Assembly: GCA_904373255.1 (NCBI GenBank)
Contig: CAJFFD010000003.1
Location: 1 to 49,864, forward strand
Direction of reading: 5' to 3'
Source: an uncultured Clostridia bacterium
Lineage (GTDB): Bacteria > Bacillota > Clostridia > Christensenellales > Borkfalkiaceae
DNA: 49,864 nucleotides
The notes beneath the pieces are model-generated. The model had not been told where the DNA came from. It worked only from the letters and a program-made list of their open reading frames with translations, and searched no databases. A program made the translations under genes and the position numbers. How positions within the stretch are numbered: the first letter of the stretch is position 1; each line of letters begins with the position of its first letter. Shown piece after piece: positions 16,156-25,023 of this stretch.

Positions 16156-19107
16156 GTGACGGTTACGGTCGGCAGAAAAAAATGGATTCTCATACTCGGC
16201 GCGGCGGCTGTGGGCGTCACCGTGCTTCTTGCGGTACTGTTGGGGCTTACGGCGGGCGGATTCGGCGCGGGGCTGCCGCAGCTTACCTTTTCTTCGGCGG
16301 CGGAAGAGTTTCTGTACGACGGGCAGGCGCACGGCGGGAGCCGATGGGAGCTGACCGGCGGCAGCCTGCCGCAGGGGTATACGGCAGCCGCGGATTTCCC
16401 GCAGGGCAAAACGCAGGCGGGGACTTATGAAAATACTTTTTCCGTGCGCATTTCCGACGAGGAAGGAACGGACGTATCCGATTCTTTTCGCATTTCCTAT
16501 GAGTTCGGAACGCTGAAAATCCTGCCGCGCGGCATTGTCCTTTCCACTGCCGACGCGAGCAAGGAATACGACGGAACGCCCCTGACGAACGGCGCGTATG
16601 AAGTCGATTCGGCAATGCTGCTGGAGGGGCATTCCATGCAGATCGAGGTGACCGGCAGCCGGACGGAGGTGGGGGATTCGCCCAACACGGCTTCCGTCAC
16701 GGTCACGGATGCAAGCGGGCAGGACGTTTCCGCAAATTACGCCGTTTCCGTGAACGAAGGGACGCTCTCCGTCCTGCCTGTCGCCGTTACGGTCGTCACG
16801 TCTTCGGATACGAAGGTGTACGACGGCGAGCCGCTGTCCTGTTCCGAATACAGCGTTACGGGTCTGCGGGACGGGGATACGTTTTATGCCGACCTTCCCG
16901 CGCGGCAGACGGACGTGGGAAAGTGCGAAAACATCGTCGGCGATTACCGCGTGGAGGATTCTTCCGGGAACGACGTGACGGGATTTTACGGGTTCGAATT
17001 TCTCTGCGGGGAACTGACGGTTACGCCGCGCACCGTTACCGTCCGCTCGGGGGATGCGTCCAAGCAGTACGACGGAACTCCCCTCGTCTGCGGGGATTGG
17101 GAAATCGTGTCCGTCACGCAGCCCGTCGGAGGTCACGAACTTCTCGTCAGCGTCTCCGGCACGATCACGGAAGTGGGGGAAGTGCCGAACACGATCGCGC
17201 AGGTGGTTGCCCTCGACGCGCATGGAAAGGATATTACATATAATTACGAGATCAAAGCGCAGGAAGGAAGATTGGTCGTCAAAGGCGAAGGCGGCTCGGA
17301 CGATCCGGGCGGGATCGCCGGTTCGGGCGGCGGCGGGCTTGCCGCAGACGGGTCGCTCGGCGGCGGTATGCTGGAAGGCGGCAGCGGCGAAGACGTTCTC
17401 GCTCTGCGTGTTTTTTCGGATACCGGCGGGCAGGTCTATCTTCGGCTGAAAAGTTTCGGCGATTACGCATTCCGCAGCTGGGAAGAAGCGGAGCCCTATG
17501 CCGGCAGGATTGACGGGAAGTATTCCCTGAACTACATGGCGGGCATCGCCCTGCGCGAGGCGGGCGTACAGCGGTCGTATATGCGCCTGGAAGTCGCTTC
17601 CGACGATTACCTGCTGCCGTATTATCTCGATCCGAGCGAACTGGATTACCGCGTACAGGGCAGCGACGTCCTTTACGAAGGGGATACGGGCAGCATCTAT
17701 TCGATGTATTACTATTCGCACGACTACCTTGCTTCGGGAATATCCGCCGTCAGTCTGGGCGAGTACGCCGAAGCGGAAAAGGCGTATGCGGCGTATGTGC
17801 GCGAGCATTATCTCGCGGTTCCCGATTCCACGCGGCAGTATATGGATAAAATCATTGCCGAGCAAAGATTCGACAGGAACGACCCCGGTATCCTCGCTTC
17901 CGTGGCGGAATACATACAGGGCGCGGCGGAATACGATTTGCAGTACGATACCGCCCTCGACGGAGAAGAGGATGTTGCCGTGGCATTCCTGCGCGATTAT
18001 AAGAGGGGGATCTGCCGCCATTACGCGAGCGCGGCGACTCTCCTGCTTCGCTCTCTCGGCATCCCCGCGCGCTATACCATCGGGTATGCGGGGCAAACCG
18101 CCGCGGGCGAGTGGACGGATATTTCGGCGGAAAACGCCCACGCCTGGGCGGAGGCTTATGTCGACGGGGTCGGCTGGGTCTATGTGGAAGTCACGGGCGG
18201 CGGCGCTGCCGCGGGGACGGGGATCCCCGGCGGCGGTTCTGGCGGCTCGGGCGGAAAACCGGGCGATTCGGGTGAAAATCCGGGCGATCCGGGCGGCGGC
18301 TCGGGCGGTTCGGGCAGCGGCATTACGATGAAGCTGGAAGTCAAACCCGTGGACGAATATATGAAATACGACGGGGTGACCACGCTCACGCATTCCGGCG
18401 CGCTGCAGGGATTGAGCGCCCTTACGGAGAAGGGATATACATACGAAGCGGAGGTTTCCGGCTCCCGGCGCGACGTGGGCATCAGCGTCTGCCGCATTGT
18501 CCGCCTTCGCCTGTTCGACCGCGAAGGAAACAACGTTACCGGGCGGTTCGACATTCGTTACTCTCCCGGGAAACTGCAGGTATACCTGCAGGAGATCACA
18601 GTCGTTACCGCGAGCGCCGGCAAGGTATATGACGGCACGCCGCTCACGGCGGACGGGTGTTCTCTGAAAGGGAACCTGCTGGCGGGGCATACGCTCGGTG
18701 TTTTTTCCGCAACGGGCAGCATCACTTCCGCCGGCAGAAGCATCAATACTTTCAATATCTCCGTTCTGGATGCGGAAGGGCGGAACGTTACATATATGTA
18801 CAAAGTCAACGCGGAATACGGCATCCTCGAAGTTTCCCCGCGCGAAATCACGATTGCTGCGGGGAGCGCGGAAAAGGCGTACGACGGCTCGGCTCTCGTC
18901 TGCGGGGATTATACGGTCTCTTCCGTGTACGACCGGGCGCTGCCGGAGGGGCATACGCTCGTGGTTGCGCTGTTCGGTTCGCAGACGGAGATCGGGCAGA
19001 GCGAAAACAGCGTTACGGCGTATACGGTCACCGATGCGGACGGAAACGACGTGACCGATAATTATTCCGTGCGGATCGTCAGCGGCACGCTGCGAGTAAC
19101 GCCCTGA
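16156..19107 (+). CDS. MBG-repeat / transglutaminase-fold surface protein A
   Basis: 983 residues with an N-terminal membrane helix (about 10-35), so secreted or anchored facing out. Layout: four MBG-type Ig-like repeats (each marked by KxYDGTPL and ending NYxVxxxxGTLxV), a Gly-rich linker, a transglutaminase-like domain, another Gly/Pro linker, and three more MBG repeats. Catalytic-type residues are Cys620 in GICRHYASA and His662 in NAHAWAEAY; the usual Asp is replaced by Glu in WVYVEVTG. Transglutaminase-fold enzymes cross-link, hydrolyse or cyclise peptide side chains. The start is uncertain: GTG 16156 is the only in-frame candidate near the N-terminus, but it overlaps the AAAGGAGG ribosome site. 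It follows the ATPase after 18 nt. No LPXTG sorting signal is present. Confidence 0.85.
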   Translation: MTVTVGRKKWILILGAAAVGVTVLLAVLLGLTAGGFGAGLPQLTFSSAAEEFLYDGQAHGGSRWELTGGSLPQGYTAAADFPQGKTQAGTYENTFSVRISDEEGTDVSDSFRISYEFGTLKILPRGIVLSTADASKEYDGTPLTNGAYEVDSAMLLEGHSMQIEVTGSRTEVGDSPNTASVTVTDASGQDVSANYAVSVNEGTLSVLPVAVTVVTSSDTKVYDGEPLSCSEYSVTGLRDGDTFYADLPARQTDVGKCENIVGDYRVEDSSGNDVTGFYGFEFLCGELTVTPRTVTVRSGDASKQYDGTPLVCGDWEIVSVTQPVGGHELLVSVSGTITEVGEVPNTIAQVVALDAHGKDITYNYEIKAQEGRLVVKGEGGSDDPGGIAGSGGGGLAADGSLGGGMLEGGSGEDVLALRVFSDTGGQVYLRLKSFGDYAFRSWEEAEPYAGRIDGKYSLNYMAGIALREAGVQRSYMRLEVASDDYLLPYYLDPSELDYRVQGSDVLYEGDTGSIYSMYYYSHDYLASGISAVSLGEYAEAEKAYAAYVREHYLAVPDSTRQYMDKIIAEQRFDRNDPGILASVAEYIQGAAEYDLQYDTALDGEEDVAVAFLRDYKRGICRHYASAATLLLRSLGIPARYTIGYAGQTAAGEWTDISAENAHAWAEAYVDGVGWVYVEVTGGGAAAGTGIPGGGSGGSGGKPGDSGENPGDPGGGSGGSGSGITMKLEVKPVDEYMKYDGVTTLTHSGALQGLSALTEKGYTYEAEVSGSRRDVGISVCRIVRLRLFDREGNNVTGRFDIRYSPGKLQVYLQEITVVTASAGKVYDGTPLTADGCSLKGNLLAGHTLGVFSATGSITSAGRSINTFNISVLDAEGRNVTYMYKVNAEYGILEVSPREITIAAGSAEKAYDGSALVCGDYTVSSVYDRALPEGHTLVVALFGSQTEIGQSENSVTAYTVTDADGNDVTDNYSVRIVSGTLRVTP

Positions 19108-19215
19108 CGGGCATGGAACGGTTTGAAAAAGCAAATGTGTATTGTAAAATTTGCGGCAATCCGAAGCGCGACGCGGCTATATCGGCGCTGAAATCCGAAA
19201 AAGGAGGAAGGGCGG

Positions 19216-22200
19216 ATGCGGTACGAAAATTATCGGAATAAAATGCAGAAACTCGCCGGGTTTGCGGGCGTCGTGCGGCGTTTCCGCGTGCCAATCATTC
19301 TTGCGCTCGCGCTCGTTGCCGCCGTGTGCGCCGCTCTCCTCTCCGTGCGGGGCATCGTATACGAGGTGGCGCCCTGCCCCTCTTCGGTGGAGTACGGAAG
19401 CCCGCTCGGCTACGAGGCGGCCGCCGTGCTTGCGGATGTGCGGTACGAATATGCGCCCGGGTCGGGCGGGGAATGGACTTGCGAGGTTCCCGTGCGCGTG
19501 GGCGAGTACCGCGTTCGCGCGGTTGCGGAAAACGCTTTCGGCGGCAGGCGCTGCGGCAGTACGCGTACATTTTCCATCGTACCCAGGGAAACGGACGTAT
19601 ACGTTTCGCAGGAGAAGGCGGAATACGGTTCGCTTCCCGCGGTGACAGCCGACCTCGCCTACGGGGATACCGTTTTCTGCACCCGCTTTGAATATGCGGA
19701 TATTGCCGCGGCGGAAACGGAGGTGACAGCCGTCGAATCGGCGGTCGTCGCCCTGGACAGGGAGGGGAACGACGTTTCATTCTGTTACATTTTCCGCCCC
19801 GTCGCGGTGCCGGTCGGTTTTACGCCGCGCGAAATCAGCGTGCGCGTGCAGGACGCGGAGAGCGTTTACGACGGCACGCCCCTGCGCTTCGACGGATATG
19901 AACTGGATCCGTCCACGCCGCTTGCGGAAGGCGATATTCTCATCGCGCAGTTCGACGACGAGCGGACAGAGGCGGGGGAAGGGGAGAATATTCCCGAAAT
20001 ACGGGTCAAAAACACCGCCACCGGCAAAGACGTAACGGCGCGGTACAAAATCGGGATTGTCCCCGGCAAGCTGACGGTGCAGAAGCGACCGCTGTATGTG
20101 ACGACCGGCAGTGCGTCGAAAATTTACGACGGCACCGCCCTTGCCGACGGCAGGTATTCGCTCGCCGCGGCGGACGGGGAGTCGGGGCTGCTGGAAGGGC
20201 ACAGGGAAGTTCTGCTTTCCGGCACGCAGTTGACGGATGCGGGCAGTGCGGATAATATCCTGCAATTCCGCATCGAAAACGGAGACGGGGCGGATGTCAG
20301 CGCCAACTATTCGCTGTTTTTCGACGCAGGGACGCTATCGGTCGGAAAGCGGCAGGTGTTCTATTCCACGGGCAGCGGCGCATGGGAATACGACGGTACC
20401 GCGCATTCCTGCACGGAGTATTCCGTTGCGGATGGCGGCGAAAACACGGGCATCCTTCCGGGGCATACGCACGCGCTGGGAACGCCCGCGGAAATCACCG
20501 ATGCGGGAGAAGCGGAAAACGCGTCTGCGCTTTGCATAACGGATGCAGAAGGCAGAGACGTTACTTCCAATTACGAAACGGTCTGCCGCGCGGGAACGCT
20601 CTCCGTCGTTCCCCGCCCGGTCACGCTGCGCTCGGAGAACGGCGAATGGGTCTACGACGGCGAAGCGCATTCGCAGCCGCTGCTTTCGGTTGCGGAGGGC
20701 AGCCGTCCGCTCGTTGCGGGGCATTCGTTCCGCATCGGGCAGTGTACGGAAATAACGGATGCGGGCAGCGTACAGAATTTGCTCGGCGTGTTTATTTCAG
20801 CCGCAGACGGAAAGGATGTTACCGCCAATTACGATATAACCTGCGAATACGGCGTTCTCACCGTTCTTCCTCGCCCGGTCACGGTGCGGGCGGCGGACGC
20901 CGAAAAGGTGTACGACGGCACTGCGCTGCGGTCGGATGAGTTTGTCGTAACGTCAGAATACAACCCCGCGCTCGTCGCGGGGCATACCTGCACGGCGAAG
21001 ACGGAGGGCATCCGTACCGATGCGGGGGAAGAGGCGAACCGGGTCGTTTCCTTCTCCGTGCGCGATGCGGAAGGAAAGGACGTTACCGCCAATTACGGCG
21101 TAACGTTTGCGGAGGGCGTTCTCACCGTTCTTCCCCGCCCGGTCACGGTGCGGGCGGCGGACGCCGAAAAGGTGTACGACGGCACGGCGCTGCGGTCGGA
21201 TGGGTTTATTGTAACGTCAGAATACGACCCCGCGCTCGTCGCCGGGCATACCTGTGCGGCGGATACGGAGGGCGACCGCACGGACGCCGGAACGGCGGAA
21301 AACAGGATTTCCCGGGTCATCATATATGATGCGGACGGGCGTGATGTAACGGCAAACTATGCCGTAACGGAGGAAACGGGCGTCCTTAAAGTGCTTCCCC
21401 GCCCCGTCGTATTCCGGACGGCGGACAATGCGTGGATGTACGACGGCACGGAACACAGCGAATCGGGATTCGTCCTTGCGCCTTCGAGCGGATACAAGCT
21501 CGTTGCGGGGCATAAAGCCGTGGCGGAAAAGTATGCGGTCGTCGACGCGGGGGAATACGAAAACAGGCTGACGGTGAGGATCGTATCGCAGGATGAGGAA
21601 GAGGTCACGTTCAACTACGATATATCGTATGAATACGGCACGCTTTCCGTTCATCCGCGCCCGATCACGGTAACGGCTGCCGATGCGGAAAAAATGTACG
21701 ACGGGCTTCCGCTCGAATCGACGGATGTTATAATCACTTCCGATTGCGACCCCGCCCTGGTCGAAGGGCATTACTACGATTTCTACAATGCGGGTACGCG
21801 GACGGATGCGGGGCAGAGCGTTTGCACGGTGGAGTATTTCTGCGTGTACGAAGGGGATTTCGCCGGGGGCGTCAGGGATGTGACCGATAATTACAAAATC
21901 ACGTTCGGAGACGGAACGCTTTCGGTCACCCGCCGCCCGATCACCGTTAAGGCAGCCGATCAGGGGAAGGTGTATGACGGGCTTCCCCTGGAGTCGGATG
22001 CAGCCGTTTGGGTGGATTCGGATCTGATTTCCTGGCATTCCTACGATGTGGAAACGCAGGGCAGCATCACCGACGCCGGTACCGCGCCGTGCAGCGTGCG
22101 TTCGGTCACCGTTTGGGAATACGGGCGCGACGTAACGTTCAACTACGAGATAACCTGCCTCGGCGGCACTCTTATCGTTACGCCTCTGCCGATCGGGCTG

Positions 22201-24720
22201 CAGGCGGGAAGCGCGTCGAAAAAATTCGACGGCACCCCGCTCACCTGCGAAACCTTCCTTTGGATTCCGCTGTACGAAGACCGGCTTCCCGTGGAGGGGC
22301 AAACGGCGCGCGTTTTGACGCAAGGGGAACAGACGGAAATCGGGGAAAGCTCCAATAAGGTGGTTTCCTATGCGCTGTACGAGGGCATGCGCGACGTTAC
22401 CGGAAATTATGCCGTTACCTGCTTCGACGGGTGTCTGCGCGTGCTGATCCCCGATTATACGATGAAGATCAGTACGGGCAGCGGGAGCAAAGTTTACGAC
22501 GGCACGCCGCTCACCGTCCCCGAATGCGAAATAACCGAAAGCGATCTGCCGGATACCTTTTCGGTAACGGCGGAAGCAAAGGGGTCAGCCTGGGCGGCGG
22601 GGAAAGTGCGCAATACCGTGCGCCTGGAGATCATTGCGCCCGACGGCACCGATGTTTCCGATTTTATATACGTCGAATACGATTACGGGATTCTGGAAAT
22701 TCTGCCGCGCCCGATCATCGTGCAGACAGCGAGCAATTCCTGGGAATACGACGGGGAAACGCATTGGGATACGGGCGCTGAAACGACTGCGGCGAGCCTG
22801 CCTCTGGCGGAAGGAGATTCGTTTCAATGTACCGGGCCGGTCTTCATCAGCCGCGTCGGCATCGAGGAAAACAGCCTGGAGATGGAAATTGTGCGGCAGG
22901 TTTCCGAAGGCGTGAGCGTTACCGTGACCGACTGTTACATTATCACCTGGATTTACGGCGTTCTGGAGATCACCCCTTCCGACCTGTATGGCGATATAGG
23001 GATCGGTCTTCCCGACATAGCTCCCGGGGGCGGCGATGGAGGAGGAGACGGCAGCGGCAGCGGCGGTTCTTTCGGAAAAGTCTATTCGGAAAGCGGCGGA
23101 ATGGTTTATCTGCGCGAAGCCAATTACGGGGAATATATGGGCGCATATTGGCGCAGCACGATTCCGTATAAGCAGCTGCTCGACGATACTTATTCGATGA
23201 ATTACCTGGCTTCCTTCGCCCTGCAGAACGGCGGAAAGCAAGGCAGTCTTATCCGCATTCAGATGGAAACGGGCAAGTATGTGCTTCCGTATTATATGGT
23301 GCCCGGCGCGGGGAATTATCAGGTACAGACGAGCGACGTGCTGTATTCGGGAAATACTTCCGAACCGTACGAACTGTACAATTATTTTTACGATTATGCA
23401 GCGGAAGGGGGATTCGGCGAACTGCCCGCGCAGTATGCGGCTGCAGAGGCGGCATACCGCAATTTCGTGCGGAACGAATATCTCGCCGTACCCGAAACGA
23501 CGCAATCGTATCTGAAGTATGTCATCCGTCGGCAGCGATTCGATGCGTCCGATCCGTCCGTCATTTCCAAGGTGGCGAATTATGTGCAGGGCGCGGCGCA
23601 GTATAACTGGAAGTACGACAGGCTTCTGGACGTGCAGTCGGATATAGTCGTCGCGTTTCTGCGCGATTTCAAGGAAGGGATTTGCCAGCACTATGCGAGC
23701 GCGGCAACGCTCCTTTTCCGTATGCTCGGTTTCCCCGCCCGCTATACGGTCGGCTACGCGGTCAAGGCGGAGGCGGGCGAATGGACGGATATTTCCGAAT
23801 TGGACGCACATGCGTGGGTCGAAGTATATATCGACGGATTCGGTTGGGTATATGTGGAGGTTACGGGCGCCGGTCACGCTTTCGGCGATCCGGTCGGGGG
23901 CAATGAGCCGCTTCGCCTGGAAATCAAACCGGCCGACGAGGTCAAACAGTACGACGGCACGCCCCTTACCGCCCGATACGTCGAGGGCGCCGATCCCCGT
24001 TCCGCACTTCTGCTGCGCGAACTTCTGCTTGTGGGATATTCGTATAAAGCCGTATTCGGCGGAAGCATTACGCCGGTCGGGTGGAGCATGAGTTCCATCG
24101 AATCGTTCACGCTGTTCGATGCAGGGGGGACGGATGTTACCGACCGGTACGATTTTGAGTTTACGAGAGGGGAGCTGGCTGTCGTGGAAGAAACGGTCAT
24201 AACGGTGCGCCCGTATGCACTGCAAAAACAGTACGACGGCGAGCCGTTCCTGTACGGCGCATACGACTATACCGCCGCGGGAGTACCCGGCGGGCATGCG
24301 CTGCATCTGAGCCTGGAGGGGATCGGGCTGACGGATGCGGGCGTTTTGCGGCAGGAGGATCTGCAGGGCGTTGCCGTTTCCGTGACCGATGAATACGGCC
24401 GCGATGTTACCGATCGGTTCTATATCCATTTCGATCTGGAAAACGCCCTCATGGTCAGCCGCAGGGCGATAACGGTGGCCAGTATTTCCGAAACCAAGGC
24501 GTACGACGGCACGCCTCTCACGAACAGAACGTTCTGGATTGCAGGCGGCTCTCTTGCGCCGGGCGACGTGCTTTTTGCCGAAGTGATCGGCTCGCAGACG
24601 GAAATCGGTTCCTCGGAAAATTCGATTTCGTCGGTGCGCATAACCGATGCGGCGGGGGCGGAAGTAACGGATAATTACAGGGTCAGCCTTTCGGAAGGCA
24701 TGCTGACGGTTCTCGGATGA
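19216..24720 (+). CDS. Giant MBG-repeat / transglutaminase-fold surface protein B
   Basis: 1834 residues, paralogue of the preceding gene with the same plan. An N-terminal membrane helix (about 24-46) and a ~150-residue first domain are followed by twelve MBG repeats, a Gly-rich linker (GGGDGGGDGSGSG), a transglutaminase-like domain and three terminal MBG repeats. Cys1490 lies in GICQHYASA, His1532 in DAHAWVEVY, and Glu again occupies the third position in YVEVTG. The repeats form a long rod; the enzyme domain sits near its distal end. ATG 19216 follows AAGGAGG by 8 nt. It is the last gene of the operon before a strong terminator. Substrate unknown; cross-linking of surface proteins, including its own repeats, is a reasonable guess. 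Confidence 0.88.
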   Translation: MRYENYRNKMQKLAGFAGVVRRFRVPIILALALVAAVCAALLSVRGIVYEVAPCPSSVEYGSPLGYEAAAVLADVRYEYAPGSGGEWTCEVPVRVGEYRVRAVAENAFGGRRCGSTRTFSIVPRETDVYVSQEKAEYGSLPAVTADLAYGDTVFCTRFEYADIAAAETEVTAVESAVVALDREGNDVSFCYIFRPVAVPVGFTPREISVRVQDAESVYDGTPLRFDGYELDPSTPLAEGDILIAQFDDERTEAGEGENIPEIRVKNTATGKDVTARYKIGIVPGKLTVQKRPLYVTTGSASKIYDGTALADGRYSLAAADGESGLLEGHREVLLSGTQLTDAGSADNILQFRIENGDGADVSANYSLFFDAGTLSVGKRQVFYSTGSGAWEYDGTAHSCTEYSVADGGENTGILPGHTHALGTPAEITDAGEAENASALCITDAEGRDVTSNYETVCRAGTLSVVPRPVTLRSENGEWVYDGEAHSQPLLSVAEGSRPLVAGHSFRIGQCTEITDAGSVQNLLGVFISAADGKDVTANYDITCEYGVLTVLPRPVTVRAADAEKVYDGTALRSDEFVVTSEYNPALVAGHTCTAKTEGIRTDAGEEANRVVSFSVRDAEGKDVTANYGVTFAEGVLTVLPRPVTVRAADAEKVYDGTALRSDGFIVTSEYDPALVAGHTCAADTEGDRTDAGTAENRISRVIIYDADGRDVTANYAVTEETGVLKVLPRPVVFRTADNAWMYDGTEHSESGFVLAPSSGYKLVAGHKAVAEKYAVVDAGEYENRLTVRIVSQDEEEVTFNYDISYEYGTLSVHPRPITVTAADAEKMYDGLPLESTDVIITSDCDPALVEGHYYDFYNAGTRTDAGQSVCTVEYFCVYEGDFAGGVRDVTDNYKITFGDGTLSVTRRPITVKAADQGKVYDGLPLESDAAVWVDSDLISWHSYDVETQGSITDAGTAPCSVRSVTVWEYGRDVTFNYEITCLGGTLIVTPLPIGLQAGSASKKFDGTPLTCETFLWIPLYEDRLPVEGQTARVLTQGEQTEIGESSNKVVSYALYEGMRDVTGNYAVTCFDGCLRVLIPDYTMKISTGSGSKVYDGTPLTVPECEITESDLPDTFSVTAEAKGSAWAAGKVRNTVRLEIIAPDGTDVSDFIYVEYDYGILEILPRPIIVQTASNSWEYDGETHWDTGAETTAASLPLAEGDSFQCTGPVFISRVGIEENSLEMEIVRQVSEGVSVTVTDCYIITWIYGVLEITPSDLYGDIGIGLPDIAPGGGDGGGDGSGSGGSFGKVYSESGGMVYLREANYGEYMGAYWRSTIPYKQLLDDTYSMNYLASFALQNGGKQGSLIRIQMETGKYVLPYYMVPGAGNYQVQTSDVLYSGNTSEPYELYNYFYDYAAEGGFGELPAQYAAAEAAYRNFVRNEYLAVPETTQSYLKYVIRRQRFDASDPSVISKVANYVQGAAQYNWKYDRLLDVQSDIVVAFLRDFKEGICQHYASAATLLFRMLGFPARYTVGYAVKAEAGEWTDISELDAHAWVEVYIDGFGWVYVEVTGAGHAFGDPVGGNEPLRLEIKPADEVKQYDGTPLTARYVEGADPRSALLLRELLLVGYSYKAVFGGSITPVGWSMSSIESFTLFDAGGTDVTDRYDFEFTRGELAVVEETVITVRPYALQKQYDGEPFLYGAYDYTAAGVPGGHALHLSLEGIGLTDAGVLRQEDLQGVAVSVTDEYGRDVTDRFYIHFDLENALMVSRRAITVASISETKAYDGTPLTNRTFWIAGGSLAPGDVLFAEVIGSQTEIGSSENSISSVRITDAAGAEVTDNYRVSLSEGMLTVLG
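20851..21259 (+). repeat. Two nearly identical MBG repeat units
   Basis: DNA at 20851-20995 recurs at 21115-21259 with very few changes, an offset of 264 bp (88 codons, one MBG unit). The other repeats of the protein differ widely, so this pair is a recent duplication or gene-conversion product. Confidence 0.85.
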
Positions 24721-24775
24721 CGGAATGAATGCGCAGCCGCGGCGAAAAAGAAACATAAGCGCAACGCTTCGGAGC

Positions 24776-24805
24776 AGAGCAGGGCAGTTTTTGCCCTGCT
24801 CTTTT
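24776..24805 (+). terminator. Intrinsic terminator ending the surface operon
   Basis: An 11-bp stem (AGAGCAGGGCA with its complement, 24776-24786 and 24792-24802), 5-nt loop, then T run. Confidence 0.9.
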
Positions 24806-24884
24806 GGATAAATCTGCTTTTGCGCGCTCTCTTCCGCAGGTATTTTTACACCAAATAATCACAAAAAAAATCAAAAAAAAGGTA

Positions 24885-24913
24885 TTGACAAGGTTATATC
24901 TGTGTGATATAAT
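24885..24913 (+). promoter_or_regulatory. Consensus sigma-A promoter of the LacI-family gene
   Basis: TTGACA (24885-24890), 17 nt, TATAAT (24908-24913): a perfect consensus promoter. Start is expected near 24920, immediately before the first operator. Confidence 0.9.
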
Positions 24914-24924
24914 AAACGCGTAAA

Positions 24925-24956
24925 TACCTAGGTACACGAAAATAAATACCTAGGTA
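24925..24956 (+). promoter_or_regulatory. Twin LacI-type palindromic operators
   Basis: Two copies of the CTAG-centred palindrome TACCTAGGTA at 24925-24934 and 24947-24956, each preceded by AAA, with centres 22 bp apart (two helical turns, same DNA face). They lie just after the predicted transcription start, the classic place for autorepression by the LacI-family gene that follows. I found no third copy before the downstream transport genes. Confidence 0.8.
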
Positions 24957-25023
24957 CTTGACGACAGAGCGGAGAAAAGATATTGAAACAGAGGTTTTGT
25001 TTTCGATACGGGGAGAAAATCAT

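Noticed and set aside
13771-19134. A 1787-codon open frame on the - strand, with similar long ones at 22585-24756, 27438-29915 and 34238-36346
   Set aside because: They mirror strongly supported + strand genes with recognisable domains. GC-rich codon use leaves the antisense frame open; the antisense products show no family motif.
19113-19241. 42-codon ORF with a CKIC motif between the two MBG-transglutaminase genes
   Set aside because: No ribosome site, and it overlaps the start and ribosome site of the next gene. The Cys pair alone is too little support.
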